64,000 nucleotides of DNA from Prauserella halophila (lineage in GTDB: Bacteria > Actinomycetota > Actinomycetes > Mycobacteriales > Pseudonocardiaceae), in NCBI RefSeq assembly GCF_024171895.1, contig NZ_JAMTCQ010000008.1, positions 930,001-994,000 of the forward strand, given 5' to 3'. The position numbers were made by a program, and so were the translations under genes. Positions 39,304 to 50,964 of the stretch are shown piece after piece (positions within the stretch are counted from its first letter, which is position 1; every line of letters begins with the position of its first letter). The notes under the pieces were generated by a model, which worked only from the letters and a program-made list of their open reading frames with translations, was not told the DNA's origin and searched no databases.

Positions 39304-39798
39304 TCAGCGGCTGCGGCGGGTTTCGGTGTGGAGCGCGCGGGTGTCGAGTGCGGCGAAGGCGGTACTCGCGACGGCGGCGAGCGCACCGAGGTACCGGCCG
39401 ATGCCCGCCTCGACGGCCACGCCGCCCGCCTCGAGCACGGCGCGTTCCTCGGCTCCGAACTGCCAGTCCGCGAGCAGCCAGCCGAGCACGGTGCACAGCA
39501 GCGCCAGGCAGGCGCCGATGAGCCACAGCTGCGGGAGACCACCGGTGCGGGCGACGTTCTTCCGGCCGATCGCCGCGACCGTGACACCGACGGCTGCGAC
39601 GAGCAGGGGCGGGAACCAGCCGAAGAAGGTCGCGCGCCACACCGAGCGGGTGACGTCGCCCGCAGGAAGCTCGGCCAGCGCGGACCGCACCGCGGGATCG
39701 TCGGCGGACAGCACGGTCCAGGGCAACAGCAGCGAGACGACGGCGAGCACCGCGGCCGCGAGCCCGCCGAACTCCCGCCACGAAGGCCGAGCAGTCAT
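39304..39798 (-). CDS. Small four-helix membrane protein
   Basis: The 164-residue protein has four hydrophobic segments (GGLAAAVLAVVSLLLPWTVL, FFGWFPPLLVAAVGVTVAAIG, LWLIGACLALLCTVLGWLLA, LGALAAVASTAFAALDT) with a short extracellular loop after the first. I do not recognise a family. GGGGAG precedes ATG 39798. It is convergent with lppZ; the 329-nt spacer to gatB follows upstream. Confidence 0.75.
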   Translation of the reverse strand: MTARPSWREFGGLAAAVLAVVSLLLPWTVLSADDPAVRSALAELPAGDVTRSVWRATFFGWFPPLLVAAVGVTVAAIGRKNVARTGGLPQLWLIGACLALLCTVLGWLLADWQFGAEERAVLEAGGVAVEAGIGRYLGALAAVASTAFAALDTRALHTETRRSR

Positions 39799-40127
39799 GC
39801 GAACACTCCCCTCACACCTCGAAAACCCGCACCCGTACCGCGCAACCACTGACGAAGGCGAGCCGCCGCAGCACGAGAACCTGCACCTCGGAAGCAACAA
39901 CGACGAAAGGTGATCCGCCGCTGCACCATTCGCGCCCTCACCCCCGAGAACCCGCAGTCACCACAGCGGCGGGTGAGCCGCCGCTGCGACCGCCCAAGCA
40001 ACCGGCACCGCCGGGGGTTCTCAGCGGCTTCTTGGCGAGGACAGCGACGACGTGGTGAATTGGACATTCATGAGGAGGCGATCCCGCAGCCAAGGAGCCG
40101 CTGAGGTTCCCCTACCGGCACCGCTTA
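39799..40127. other. Spacer between the membrane protein and gatB with repeated motifs
   Basis: No credible gene. Three copies of a motif GAGCCGCCGCTGC (about 39863, 39913, 39975; the first two with one change each) and an inverted pair CTCAGCGGCT (40020-40029) and AGCCGCTGAG (40096-40105) are present. The inverted pair could end gatB transcription. Confidence 0.6.
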
Positions 40128-41636
40128 TCAAGCCGCCCCGACCCTCTCCAAAATGAGCTCGCGGACGCGGGCGGCGTCGGCTTGCCCCTTGGTGGCCTTC
40201 ATGACGGCGCCGACGATGGCGCCCGCGGCCTGTACCTTGCCGCCGCGGATCTTGTCGGCGACGTCGGGCTGGGCGGCGAGGGCCTCGTCGACGGCGGCCA
40301 GCAGGGCCGAGTCGTCGGAGACGACCTTGAGTCCGCGCGCCTCGATGACCTGGTCGGGATCACCTTCGCCGTCGAGGACGCCGTCGACGACCTGGCGGGC
40401 CAGTTTGTGGGTGAGCTCGCCGGAGCCGACGAGTGCGATCACGCGCGCGACCTCGGCCGGGGTGATGGCCAGGTCGGCGAGTTCGGTCTCGCGGGCGGTC
40501 GCCGCCTGGTTGAGGTACTGCACCCACCAGCTGCGGGCGTCGGCCTGGGCGGCGCCCGCGTCGACGGTCGCGGCGACGAGGTCGACGGCGCCGGTGTTGA
40601 CGAGGTCGCGGAGTTCCTCGTCGGTGAGGTTCCAGTCGTCCTGGATGCGCTTGCGGCGCTGCCACGGCATCTCGGGGATGGTGGCGCGCAGCTGGTCGAC
40701 CCACTCACGTGTCGGGGCGATGGGCACGAGGTCGGGCTCGGGGAAGTACCGGTAGTCCTCGGCGGTTTCCTTGGTGCGGCCCGCGGCGGTGGTGCCGTCG
40801 GCCTCCTGGAAGTGCCGGGTCTCCTGCTTGATGGAACCACCGTCGGCCAGGACCGCAGCGTGCCGCGTCATCTCGTACCGCACGGCACGTTCGACGCTGC
40901 GCAGCGAGTTGACGTTCTTGGTCTCGGTGCGGGTGCCGAACTCGTTCGCCCCCTTGGCCATGAGCGAGACGTTGGCGTCGCAGCGCAGGGACCCCTGGTC
41001 CATGCGGACGTCGGAGACGTCCATGGCACGCAGCAGATCGCGCAGCGCCGTCACGTAGGCGCGGGCGACCTCGGGCGCGCGCTCACCCATGCCGGCGATC
41101 GGTTTGGTGACGATCTCGATGAGAGGCACGCCCGCACGGTTGTAGTCCAGCAGCGAGTGCTCCGCGCCGTGGATCCGGCCGGTGGCGCCGCCGACGTGCA
41201 GCGACTTGCCGGTGTCCTCCTCCATGTGCGCGCGCTCGATGTCGACGCGCACGACCTCGCCGTCGTCGAGTACGACGTCGAGGTGGCCGTCGAAGGCGAT
41301 CGGCTCGTCGTACTGCGAGGTCTGGAAGTTCTTCGGCATGTCCGGGTAGAAGTAGTTCTTCCGGGCGAACCGGCACCACTGCGCGATGTCGCAGTTCAGC
41401 GCGAGGCCGATCCGGATGGCCGATTCGACGGCGGTGCCGTTGACCACGGGCAGCGCGCCGGGCATGCCGAGGCACACGGGGCACACGTGCGTGTTCGGGT
41501 CGCCGCCGAAGGAGTTGGGGCAGCCGCAGAACATCTTCGTCTTCGTGGACAACTCGACGTGCACTTCGAGGCCGAGCACCGGGTCGTACCGTTCGACGAC
41601 CTCGGCGTAGTCCATGAGTTCGGCGGTGGTGGTCAC
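40128..41636 (-). CDS. gatB: Aspartyl/glutamyl-tRNA amidotransferase subunit B
   Basis: GatB is the kinase/transamidase subunit that converts Glu-tRNA-Gln to Gln-tRNA-Gln. The 502-residue protein begins [10 protein letters not shown], has zinc-binding cysteines in [11 protein letters not shown] and [15 protein letters not shown], the helical YqeY-like tail at the end, and the [20 protein letters not shown] region (split here as [12 protein letters not shown] and NFQTSQYD). The GTG start overlaps the gatA stop in a GTGA junction. It is the last gene of gatCAB. Confidence 0.97.
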   Translation of the reverse strand: MTTTAELMDYAEVVERYDPVLGLEVHVELSTKTKMFCGCPNSFGGDPNTHVCPVCLGMPGALPVVNGTAVESAIRIGLALNCDIAQWCRFARKNYFYPDMPKNFQTSQYDEPIAFDGHLDVVLDDGEVVRVDIERAHMEEDTGKSLHVGGATGRIHGAEHSLLDYNRAGVPLIEIVTKPIAGMGERAPEVARAYVTALRDLLRAMDVSDVRMDQGSLRCDANVSLMAKGANEFGTRTETKNVNSLRSVERAVRYEMTRHAAVLADGGSIKQETRHFQEADGTTAAGRTKETAEDYRYFPEPDLVPIAPTREWVDQLRATIPEMPWQRRKRIQDDWNLTDEELRDLVNTGAVDLVAATVDAGAAQADARSWWVQYLNQAATARETELADLAITPAEVARVIALVGSGELTHKLARQVVDGVLDGEGDPDQVIEARGLKVVSDDSALLAAVDEALAAQPDVADKIRGGKVQAAGAIVGAVMKATKGQADAARVRELILERVGAA

Positions 41637-43135
41637 TTGGCGGCCTCCAGTTCACCCAGCTTGTCGAGCACCGGGCCGCGCGCCGCTTCGTAGGCGGCGC
41701 CGACGCGGTAGAGGCGGTCATCGGCGAGCGCGGGTGCCATGATCTGCAGCCCGACGGGCAGACCGTCCTCGTCGGACAGTCCGCTGGGGACACTCATGGC
41801 CGCGTTGCCCGCGAGGTTGGCGGGGATCGAGCAGATGTCGTTGAGATACATCGCGAGCGGGTCGTCGACCTTCTCGCCGAGCTTGAACGGCGTGACCGGC
41901 GTCGTGGGCGAGACCAGCACGTCGACCTGCTCGAACGCGGCGGCGAAGTCGCGCGTGATGAGGGTGCGCACCTTCTGGGCCGAGCCGTAGTAGGCATCGT
42001 AGTAGCCGGACGAGAGTGCGTAGGTACCGAGCATGACCCGGCGCTTGACCTCGGCGCCGAAGCCTTCCTCGCGGGTCAGCGACATGACCTCCTCGGCGCT
42101 GTGCGACCCGTCGTCGGCGACGCGCAGGCCGTAGCGCATGGCGTCGAACCGCGCGAGGTTCGACGAGCACTCGCTGGGCGCGATGAGGTAGTAGGCCGAC
42201 AGCGCGTAGCCGAAGTGCGGGCACGAGACCTCGACGACCTCGGCGCCCAGTTCCTTGAGCTGCGCCACGGCGGCGTCGAACGAGCGGAGCACGCCGCCCT
42301 GGTAGCCGTCACCGGAGAGCTCCCGCACGACGCCGACCTTCACACCGTTCAGGTCACCGCGGGCACCTTCACGGGCGGCATCGGCCAGGGCGGGCACGGG
42401 CGCGTCGATGGAGGTGGCGTCCATCGGGTCGTGCCCGGCGATGACCTCGTGCAGCAGCGCCGCGTCGAGCACCGTTCGCCCGCACGGACCGGCCTGGTCG
42501 AGCGACGACGAGAACGCCACGAGGCCGTAGCGCGACACGCCGCCGTAGGTGGGCTTCACCCCGACGGTGGCCGTGACGGCGGCGGGCTGGCGGATCGAGC
42601 CGCCGGTGTCCGTGCCGATGGCCAGCGGCGCCTCGTAGGCGGCGAGCGAGGCGGACGAACCGCCGCCGGAGCCGCCGGGGATGCGGTCGAGGTCCCACGG
42701 ATTGTGCGTGGGGCCGTAGGCCGAGTTCTCGGTCGACGAGCCCATGGCGAACTCGTCCATGTTGGTCTTGCCGAGGACCGGGACGCCCGCCTCGCGCAGC
42801 CGCCGGGTGACGGTCGCGTCGTACGGCGGCAGCCAGCCTTCGAGGGTCTTCGACCCGCAGGTCGTGGGCACGCCCCGGGTGGTGAGCACGTCCTTGAGCG
42901 CCAGCGGGACGCCCGCCAGCGGGCTGACCGGCGCACGGCCCGCGGCGAGGTCGGCGTCGACGGCGCGGGCGGTCTCGAGCGCACCCTCGGCGTCGACGTG
43001 CAGGAACGCGTGCACGTCGCCGTCGACCGCGGCGATGCGGTCGAGGTGGGCCTGTGTCACCTCGGCGGCCGTCACCTCGCCGGTGTGGATCTTCTCCGCG
43101 AGCTCGGCCGCGGTGAGCCTGGTCAGGTCGCTCAC
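41633..43135 (-). CDS. gatA: Aspartyl/glutamyl-tRNA amidotransferase subunit A
   Basis: GatA is the amidase that releases ammonia from glutamine. The 500-residue protein has the Ser-cisSer-Lys triad: Lys in [10 protein letters not shown] (about 80), Ser in [10 protein letters not shown] (about 155) and Ser in [12 protein letters not shown] (about 180). GTG 43135 is chosen because GGAGG lies 6 nt upstream; an in-frame GTG five codons earlier overlaps gatC. It is translationally coupled to gatB. Confidence 0.97.
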   Translation of the reverse strand: MSDLTRLTAAELAEKIHTGEVTAAEVTQAHLDRIAAVDGDVHAFLHVDAEGALETARAVDADLAAGRAPVSPLAGVPLALKDVLTTRGVPTTCGSKTLEGWLPPYDATVTRRLREAGVPVLGKTNMDEFAMGSSTENSAYGPTHNPWDLDRIPGGSGGGSSASLAAYEAPLAIGTDTGGSIRQPAAVTATVGVKPTYGGVSRYGLVAFSSSLDQAGPCGRTVLDAALLHEVIAGHDPMDATSIDAPVPALADAAREGARGDLNGVKVGVVRELSGDGYQGGVLRSFDAAVAQLKELGAEVVEVSCPHFGYALSAYYLIAPSECSSNLARFDAMRYGLRVADDGSHSAEEVMSLTREEGFGAEVKRRVMLGTYALSSGYYDAYYGSAQKVRTLITRDFAAAFEQVDVLVSPTTPVTPFKLGEKVDDPLAMYLNDICSIPANLAGNAAMSVPSGLSDEDGLPVGLQIMAPALADDRLYRVGAAYEAARGPVLDKLGELEAAK

Positions 43136-43146
43136 TGTTCCTCCGC

Positions 43147-43446
43147 TCACTGTTGTTCACCCAGGATGCGCGGGACGCGGAACCGTCCCTCTTCGGCGGC
43201 GGGCGCTCCGGCCAGGGCCGCGTCCTGGGACAGTCCGGGGCGGACCTCGTCGGTGCGGAAGACGTTGGTCAGCGGTACGGCGTGCGACGTCGGCGGGATG
43301 TCGTCGCCCGCCACTTCTCCGACCTCGGCCACCGCGTCCAGGATCTGGTCGAGCTGGCCCGCGAAGGTGTCCAGCTCCTCTGGGGTGACGGCCATCCTGG
43401 CCAGTTTCGCGAGGTGCGCGACCTCGTCGCGGGAAATGTTCGACAC
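43147..43446 (-). CDS. gatC: Aspartyl/glutamyl-tRNA amidotransferase subunit C
   Basis: GatC is the small linker subunit that holds GatA and GatB together. The 99-residue protein starts [21 protein letters not shown] and ends with [11 protein letters not shown], the family's conserved tail. GTG 43446 has GGAG 8 nt upstream. It stands first in gatCAB, 11 nt before gatA. Confidence 0.95.
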   Translation of the reverse strand: MSNISRDEVAHLAKLARMAVTPEELDTFAGQLDQILDAVAEVGEVAGDDIPPTSHAVPLTNVFRTDEVRPGLSQDAALAGAPAAEEGRFRVPRILGEQQ

Positions 43447-43792
43447 GCAGCTGACTCCGATGGGATGTGCTCGGACCGCAGGACCACCGAGCGCCGGCCG
43501 CCCGCGGAGGTCTCTCTTCTCCCCGGAGTCTATGGCCGCCCCGCGTGGCCGATGCGGCCGGGCGGGGGTTGCCGCTGCGTCCGCGCACCGCCGGCGGCGG
43601 TGGCTATATTCGCAACGCGTGTTCTGCAACAATCACCCGTCGGCGTAGACCCTCCGCAACGTCGAGGGAGGCGCCCGGCCACGACGTGACATGACGTGAC
43701 GAGACGGCCGCGATGATCCCGTGACCAGCCTGCCGCCGGTCGGCGGCAGGGGCGCGCATCCGGTTCTCGCACCTGCTTGAAGGGAGACCGCG
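43447..43792. other. Divergent spacer between gatC and the ACT gene
   Basis: 346 nt without a credible gene. It must hold the promoters of gatCAB and the ACT gene. One isolated copy of a GCGTGTTCTGCAACA segment (about 43618) resembles the 21-bp repeat family. The rest shows nothing I recognise. Confidence 0.5.
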
Positions 43793-44446
43793 GTGTCGTT
43801 CCTGATCCGTGTGCAGTTGCCGGACACTCCGGGCATTCTCGGCGCGATCGCCACGGCCCTCGGGACGGTGGGTGCCGACATTCTCAGCGTGGACGTCGTG
43901 GAACGCTCGAGCGGAACCGCGATCGACGACCTGGTCGTGGACCTGCCGTCGGACCGGCTGCCGGACGCGCTGATCACGGCGGCCGAGAGCGTCGACGGGG
44001 TCGAGGTGGACGCGGTGCGCCCCTACGCGGGCGTGCTCGACACCCACAGCGAGCTCGAACTCGTCGAGGAGATCGCCGAGCAGCCCGCGCACGGGCTGGC
44101 GGTGCTGGCCGACGGCGTTCCCAAGATCATGCACGCGGGCTGGTCGGTGGTCGTGCAGCACACGTCCGGCGGAGTGCGGCGCCTCGCGGCGTCGGGTGCC
44201 GCCCCGGAAACGCGCATCGGCGACGTGCCGTGGTTGCCGTTGGAACGCGCGACGGTGCTCGACGGCGAGTCGCCCTGGGTTCCCGACACGTGGCGTGAGC
44301 TGGGCACCGAACTGGCGGCCACCCCGCTCGGCAAACCCGACCTGGTGCTGCTGCTCGGACGGCCGGGCGGGCCGATGTTCCGCGCCGCCGAGGTCGCCCG
44401 TCTCGCCCACCTTGCCGGTATTGTCGCGGTGGTCCTGGACGGTTGA
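43793..44446 (+). CDS. ACT-domain protein
   Basis: The 217-residue protein has an N-terminal ACT domain (FLIRVQLPDTPGILGAIATALG, residues 2-70) and a second region of about 140 residues (ELVEEIAEQPAHGLAVLADGVPKIMHAGWSVV) that I do not recognise. The mycobacterial counterpart between gatC and ligA (Rv3013) is also an uncharacterised ACT protein. ACT domains usually bind amino acids. GAAGGGAGA stands before GTG 43793. A membrane protein gene follows. Confidence 0.85.
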   Translation: MSFLIRVQLPDTPGILGAIATALGTVGADILSVDVVERSSGTAIDDLVVDLPSDRLPDALITAAESVDGVEVDAVRPYAGVLDTHSELELVEEIAEQPAHGLAVLADGVPKIMHAGWSVVVQHTSGGVRRLAASGAAPETRIGDVPWLPLERATVLDGESPWVPDTWRELGTELAATPLGKPDLVLLLGRPGGPMFRAAEVARLAHLAGIVAVVLDG

Positions 44447-44501
44447 GCCGCACCGGGGCCCACCGAGCCCGCCGAGTCGCATCGAGGTCGCCGAGCCCAC
44501 C

Positions 44502-45431
44502 GTGTCCGTCCCGCCCCACCCCGACGACACCGGGGACACGCCCATCGCCGCCGACACACGTGCCGCGGCACCGACGGGCGGTCACGACGACGTGCGTGCA
44601 GGTGACGCGCGTGTGGGTGATGTGGGTGTGGGTGACGGCGACGTGGATGAGGACGTGCGCGACGACGACGCCGGCGGTGTCCACGGCGCCGGCGGGAGCG
44701 ACACCGGTGCGAGCGGTACGAATCCGAAGGCCACGGTCCCGAACGCCACGGTCCCGAAGACCACGGATGCGAACGCCGGTCATCACGGCGGCCCGTGGGC
44801 CGACGCCCCCGAGTGGCCGGAGCAGTCATCGGCGGAGACGCAGCAGGACCGGGCAGACGAGGTCGAGCGCAAGCTCACCGTCCCGGTGCTCATCGCGGCG
44901 CTGGCGTCGATCCCGGCCGTCTTCCTGACCCGCGCGGGCGGCACCGCCGCGGCGATCGGAACGGTGCTGAACTGGGCGTCGGTGGCGGTGCTCGTCGGCG
45001 AATCGGTGGCGCTGCTGTGGCTGGAAGGCAGCGTGCGGCGATGGCTGCGCCGGTACCGCTGGCAACTGCTCGTGGTGGCGGCCACGGTGCCCGCGGTGGT
45101 GTTCGTGATCGGGCCGCTGCAGGTGTTGCGGCTGGTGCTGCTGCTCGGCGGGTTCCACATCCTGCGGGCGCGGCGGATCGTGAACGCGGGCCGGGTGGTG
45201 GTCGAACGGCTCGGTCTCGGGCAGCGCCGCGCACGGTGGGTGCTGGCCGGCGTGATCGTCCTGGCCGGGGCGTTCTCCCTGATCGTGCTGGCCGACCCGG
45301 ATTCGCGGAGCCGCCACGTGGTCGAGTGGTTCGTCGACCGCGTCGGCGTCACGGGCACCGTACTGGCCGGCATCGCGGCCGCGGCGGTGATCTACGCCGT
45401 CGGACAGCTCGTCACCCGCATCCGTCGCTGA
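44502..45431 (+). CDS. Membrane protein with a long acidic N-terminus
   Basis: The 309-residue protein has about 125 N-terminal residues rich in Asp, Gly, Val and Thr (repeats such as DVRAGDARVGDVGVGDGDV and ATVPNATVPKTT), then four or five hydrophobic helices from about residue 130. One helix region is rich in spaced arginines (LRLVLLLGGFHILRARRIVNAG), reminiscent of the S4 segment of voltage-gated channels, and YAVGQL near the end resembles a pore exit, but no potassium selectivity filter is present. I do not recognise the family. The start GTG 44502 is uncertain. Confidence 0.6.
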   Translation: MSVPPHPDDTGDTPIAADTRAAAPTGGHDDVRAGDARVGDVGVGDGDVDEDVRDDDAGGVHGAGGSDTGASGTNPKATVPNATVPKTTDANAGHHGGPWADAPEWPEQSSAETQQDRADEVERKLTVPVLIAALASIPAVFLTRAGGTAAAIGTVLNWASVAVLVGESVALLWLEGSVRRWLRRYRWQLLVVAATVPAVVFVIGPLQVLRLVLLLGGFHILRARRIVNAGRVVVERLGLGQRRARWVLAGVIVLAGAFSLIVLADPDSRSRHVVEWFVDRVGVTGTVLAGIAAAAVIYAVGQLVTRIRR

Positions 45432-45500
45432 GCCGTGCCGATCGGCCGATCGGCGTCACACCGGGCCGTCGGTGGTGAGTCGTCGGCATCGGGCCGTCGG

Positions 45501-45542
45501 CGCCGGATCGTCAGCGCCGGATCGTCAGCGCCGGATCGTCGG
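45501..45542. repeat. Three 14-bp tandem units after the membrane protein gene
   Basis: CGCCGGATCGTCAG occurs at 45501-45514 and 45515-45528, and with one change at 45529-45542. It is non-coding, between convergent genes. Like the 14-bp repeat at 7518-7557 it has GATCG in each unit. Confidence 0.9.
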
Positions 45543-45568
45543 CGGTGGGCCGGGCACGTCCGGCGTCA

Positions 45569-48197
<2,629 letters not shown>

Positions 48198-48278
48198 TCA
48201 CCGGGCCCGACATTCCGCCGACCCACTCCGGGCGCGAGAACGCTGCCCGCGGGTCTCCCGCGGCCGTATGCTGGAGGC

Positions 48279-48461
48279 GTGACCGTCCCGTCGACATCGA
48301 GCCCGTACACCGCACTGGACCGGCTCCGGACCATGTCCGCGGACGGTTCCCTCGCCGCACTGTGCGCCCGGCACCGGGTCGACTTGCTGGTCGCGCACGG
48401 TAGTGCCGTGGATTCCGAGCCGTTGCGACCGCCACGAGACCTCGAACTGATGGCGGAGTGA
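48279..48461 (+). pseudogene. Truncated MNT-type nucleotidyltransferase antitoxin
   Basis: The 60-residue product matches only the first part of a minimal nucleotidyltransferase: a helix (AALCARHRVDLLVAHGSAV) leading into the GSX10DXE active-site loop (GSAVDSEPLRPPRDLELMAE), then a stop. The remaining 70-80 residues of the fold are missing. The stop TGA overlaps the ATG of the HEPN reading frame by one base, the arrangement of an MNT-HEPN toxin-antitoxin operon. TATGCT lies 6 nt before GTG 48279. It is probably a deletion remnant; partial activity cannot be excluded. Confidence 0.7.
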
Positions 48462-48897
48462 TGTCCGGAAAAGCCGTGCAACCCGGGGTGATCCGCAACA
48501 AGCTCGAAGCGATCGACCGGGCCTTGAAGGTCTGGCGAGCATCGACGATCTCAGATCCGACAAGCTCCGCAGTGACGTCGTGGTGTCCGCGGCCGTCGAG
48601 CGCCTGCTGTGCAGACTCGTCGACCTCGCGAACGACACCAATACGCACGTGGGAGCAGCCGTGGTCGGACGCGGCCCCGGCGACTATCGCGAGAGCTTCG
48701 ACCTCGCCCATGAAGCCGGAGCCATCACCCGCGAGCTGGCCGACAACCTGAAACCGTCCGTCGGTTTGCGGAACACGATCGTCCACGAGTACGTGAGCAT
48801 CGACTACGACATCGTGGCCGCTGCCGTGCCCATGGCCCTCGAGTCGTACACCGAGTACCGGCGGCAGGTCGCCGCGTTCGCCCTCGAGCAGCATTGA
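48461..48897 (+). pseudogene. Frameshifted HEPN (DUF86/HepT-like) toxin gene
   Basis: Reading from ATG 48461 gives MSGKAVQPGVIRNKLEAI, the start of a HepT-like protein. The match then continues in another frame from about 48532 (LASIDDLRSDKLRSDVVV) to the stop at 48897. The second part contains the HEPN RNase motif RX4H as LRNTIVHEY near the C-terminus. A single base change of length near 48525-48535 accounts for the break. GTG 48580 could start a shorter 105-residue protein that still holds the RX4H motif, so residual expression is possible. Confidence 0.75.
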
Positions 48898-48945
48898 ACA
48901 GGACCGGTTCGACCGGAACGGGGACGGGCGGAGCTCGGTGACCGG

Positions 48946-49797
48946 CTATCGGCTGGCTTCTCCACCGTCGCCGTAGCCGCCCGCGGCGCCGTCGTCGTCC
49001 GCAGAACCGTCGCTGTCCGCGCCGTCGTCCACCCCGCCGTCACCGTCGTCCGCGGGAATGCCGGCGAGTGCGCGCACCAGGTCGCGGAGCTCGCCCAGGG
49101 TGATCGCGTTGTCGGGTTCGGCGACAGCGGTCTCGACCCGGCGCAGGCGCTGGGCGGCGAGGCGTTCGCCGAGGGTCACGTCGAGCGGCAGGAACGTCAT
49201 CGTGGTGCGCGAGAAGTCATCGACCTCGCCCAGCAGCGGGTGGTGCACCGCGACGTCGACGAGACCCGCGTCGTCGACCTGCGCCACCACGCGCACGTCG
49301 CCGAGGTCGAACCGCTGCCCCGCGAAGTTCACGGCGACGCCCGCCGGATCGGGCACGGGCGGGACCGAGTCGTGGAACTCCCAGATCGCGTCGTCCGGCG
49401 GCGCCGCCTCCCACCACGCATCGGTGTAGGGACGCAGCTCCGGGTCCTCCCTGCTGCTGACCACGAGCGCGTAGATCGCCCGGCTGCCACGGTCGACGCT
49501 GAACTGCAGACCGGGGTGCACGCCCGCCACCGGTCCGACGAGCAGGTTCTCGGCGCGCTCGGTGTCGCCCTCCCCCAGCGCCGTGCTCAGGTGCGGCAGC
49601 AGCTCGGCCCACGTCGCCCAGAACCCGGCCGCGGCGGCGTGCGGATCGTCCGGCACGGCCTGGTCGGGCCACGGCGTCCGCGGATCGGGCGCGTCCCCGG
49701 CCTGCGCACCTGCCGCGCCGGCCCCGTCGCCCGTGCCGTCGTCACCCCGGCGCCTGCTGCCGTCCACACCGGACCGCTTCCTGCGGAACCACCCCAT
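48946..49797 (-). CDS. Conserved-looking protein of unknown function
   Basis: The 283-residue protein begins MGWFRRKRSGVDGS, has a Gly/Ala/Asp-rich spacer to about residue 45, a globular region of about 190 residues (FWATWAELLPHLSTALGEGDTERAE, then IYALVVSSREDPELRPYTDAWW, then VNFAGQRFDLGDVRVVAQVDD) and an Asp/Gly-rich tail. I recognise no family. It lies 11 nt downstream of the MetE-like gene on the same strand, so the two may be co-expressed. Confidence 0.65.
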   Translation of the reverse strand: MGWFRRKRSGVDGSRRRGDDGTGDGAGAAGAQAGDAPDPRTPWPDQAVPDDPHAAAAGFWATWAELLPHLSTALGEGDTERAENLLVGPVAGVHPGLQFSVDRGSRAIYALVVSSREDPELRPYTDAWWEAAPPDDAIWEFHDSVPPVPDPAGVAVNFAGQRFDLGDVRVVAQVDDAGLVDVAVHHPLLGEVDDFSRTTMTFLPLDVTLGERLAAQRLRRVETAVAEPDNAITLGELRDLVRALAGIPADDGDGGVDDGADSDGSADDDGAAGGYGDGGEASR

Positions 49798-49808
49798 GAT
49801 CTGCCCCT

Positions 49809-50846
49809 CTACCAGCGTTCCGGCGGTTCGACGAATGCCTTGCCGACGTCGCGGGTCAGCGCCAGCGCGCGGCGCAACCAGTCCCCGGTCGCCCCCGCGA
49901 GCCCGCACGTCGGCGTCACCAGCGCACGCTCGGCCAGGATCGACCGGCTGAACCCGAGGCGGTCCACCAGGTCGAGCGCGGGCCGTGCCACGCGATCCAG
50001 ATCCGGCCACACGGCGGGTGGTTCGGCGGGGATCAGCCCCAGACCGAGCTGCACGCCGGCATCCCACGTCTCACCGAGCTCGTCGAGCAGACTGCCCGGC
50101 GCGCCGTCGAGCAGTGTCGCGTCGAGGGCGATCGCGTGCGCGCCCGCCGCACGCAACAGCGCCACCGGGGGCCTGCGCGCGCAGCAGTGCACGATGACCG
50201 GGTTGCCGGTGATGTCGGCGACGCGCGTGACGACGTGGTGCAGCAGTTCCCGCGCCTCGGGTTCGGGGACCGCGCCGACCGTGCCGTACCCGGACGGTGT
50301 CGGCAGCGCGCCGGCCAGCACGTCCGGCAGCGTCGGCTCGTCGAGCTGCACGACGACGCCGGCGCCGGTGCGCTGCGACAACTCGGCCACGTGCGCGGTG
50401 ATGCCTTCGAGCAGCGACTCCACGACGTCGCGCGTCGCGCCGTGGTCGGTCAGCACCCGGCGCCCGCGGGCGAGTTCGATACCCGCCGCCGTCGTCCACG
50501 GCCCGGAGACCTGCGTCTTCACCGCCCACGGCGCGGTGCCCGCGTGGTTGGCCGCCTCGGTGACGGCGTCGATGTCCCAGCGCGCCAGGTCGACCGCCCG
50601 CCGGTGGTGCCGGCCCGGCCGGTCGGCGATGCGATACCCCGTCGGCACGACGTCCACCGCCAGGTCGACGAGCATCCCGGCGGTACGGCCGAGCAGGTCG
50701 GCGCCGACTCCGCGGTCGGGCAGTTCCGGTAGATGCGGCAGGTCCGGCAGTTCCCCGAACACGATCGCCGCCGCCTCGGCGATGTCCGTGCCCGGCATCG
50801 ATCCGATCCCCGTCGCCACGCCGCTCGGCCACACTCGCTGTTCCAC
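49809..50846 (-). CDS. MetE-like (cobalamin-independent methionine synthase C-terminal) protein
   Basis: This 345-residue protein covers only the catalytic barrel of MetE. It starts ATGIGSMPGTD, has VSGPWTTAA and VVQLDEPTLPDV, and keeps zinc ligands as His-X-Cys in IVHCCAR (about residue 220) and Cys in TPTCGLAG near the C-terminus. The N-terminal folate domain is absent, so it may use a different methyl donor, like archaeal MetE-like core proteins. The same gene type lies near ligA in mycobacteria (Rv3015c). GTG 50846 is used; GTG 50879 would add 11 residues. No strong ribosome site is seen for either. Confidence 0.8.
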   Translation of the reverse strand: MEQRVWPSGVATGIGSMPGTDIAEAAAIVFGELPDLPHLPELPDRGVGADLLGRTAGMLVDLAVDVVPTGYRIADRPGRHHRRAVDLARWDIDAVTEAANHAGTAPWAVKTQVSGPWTTAAGIELARGRRVLTDHGATRDVVESLLEGITAHVAELSQRTGAGVVVQLDEPTLPDVLAGALPTPSGYGTVGAVPEPEARELLHHVVTRVADITGNPVIVHCCARRPPVALLRAAGAHAIALDATLLDGAPGSLLDELGETWDAGVQLGLGLIPAEPPAVWPDLDRVARPALDLVDRLGFSRSILAERALVTPTCGLAGATGDWLRRALALTRDVGKAFVEPPERW

Positions 50847-50964
50847 GGTCCCGATTGTTTCCCATCCGCCTGCCGCCACGAGCGGGGCACCACCGATTCG
50901 CGCCGCAACGCCGGCATGATCGCCGGCGAACCCGCGGCCGGTCTCGTACGCGCCACGTCCGCGC

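Noticed and set aside
39910..40104. 64-codon Arg-rich plus-strand frame before gatB
   Set aside because: Composition follows the repeated GCCGCC motifs and there is no ribosome site; treated as non-coding.
43618..43632. Single GCGTGTTCTGCAACA near gatC as another repeat array
   Set aside because: One copy only, with no 21-bp neighbours; mentioned in the spacer note but not called as an array.
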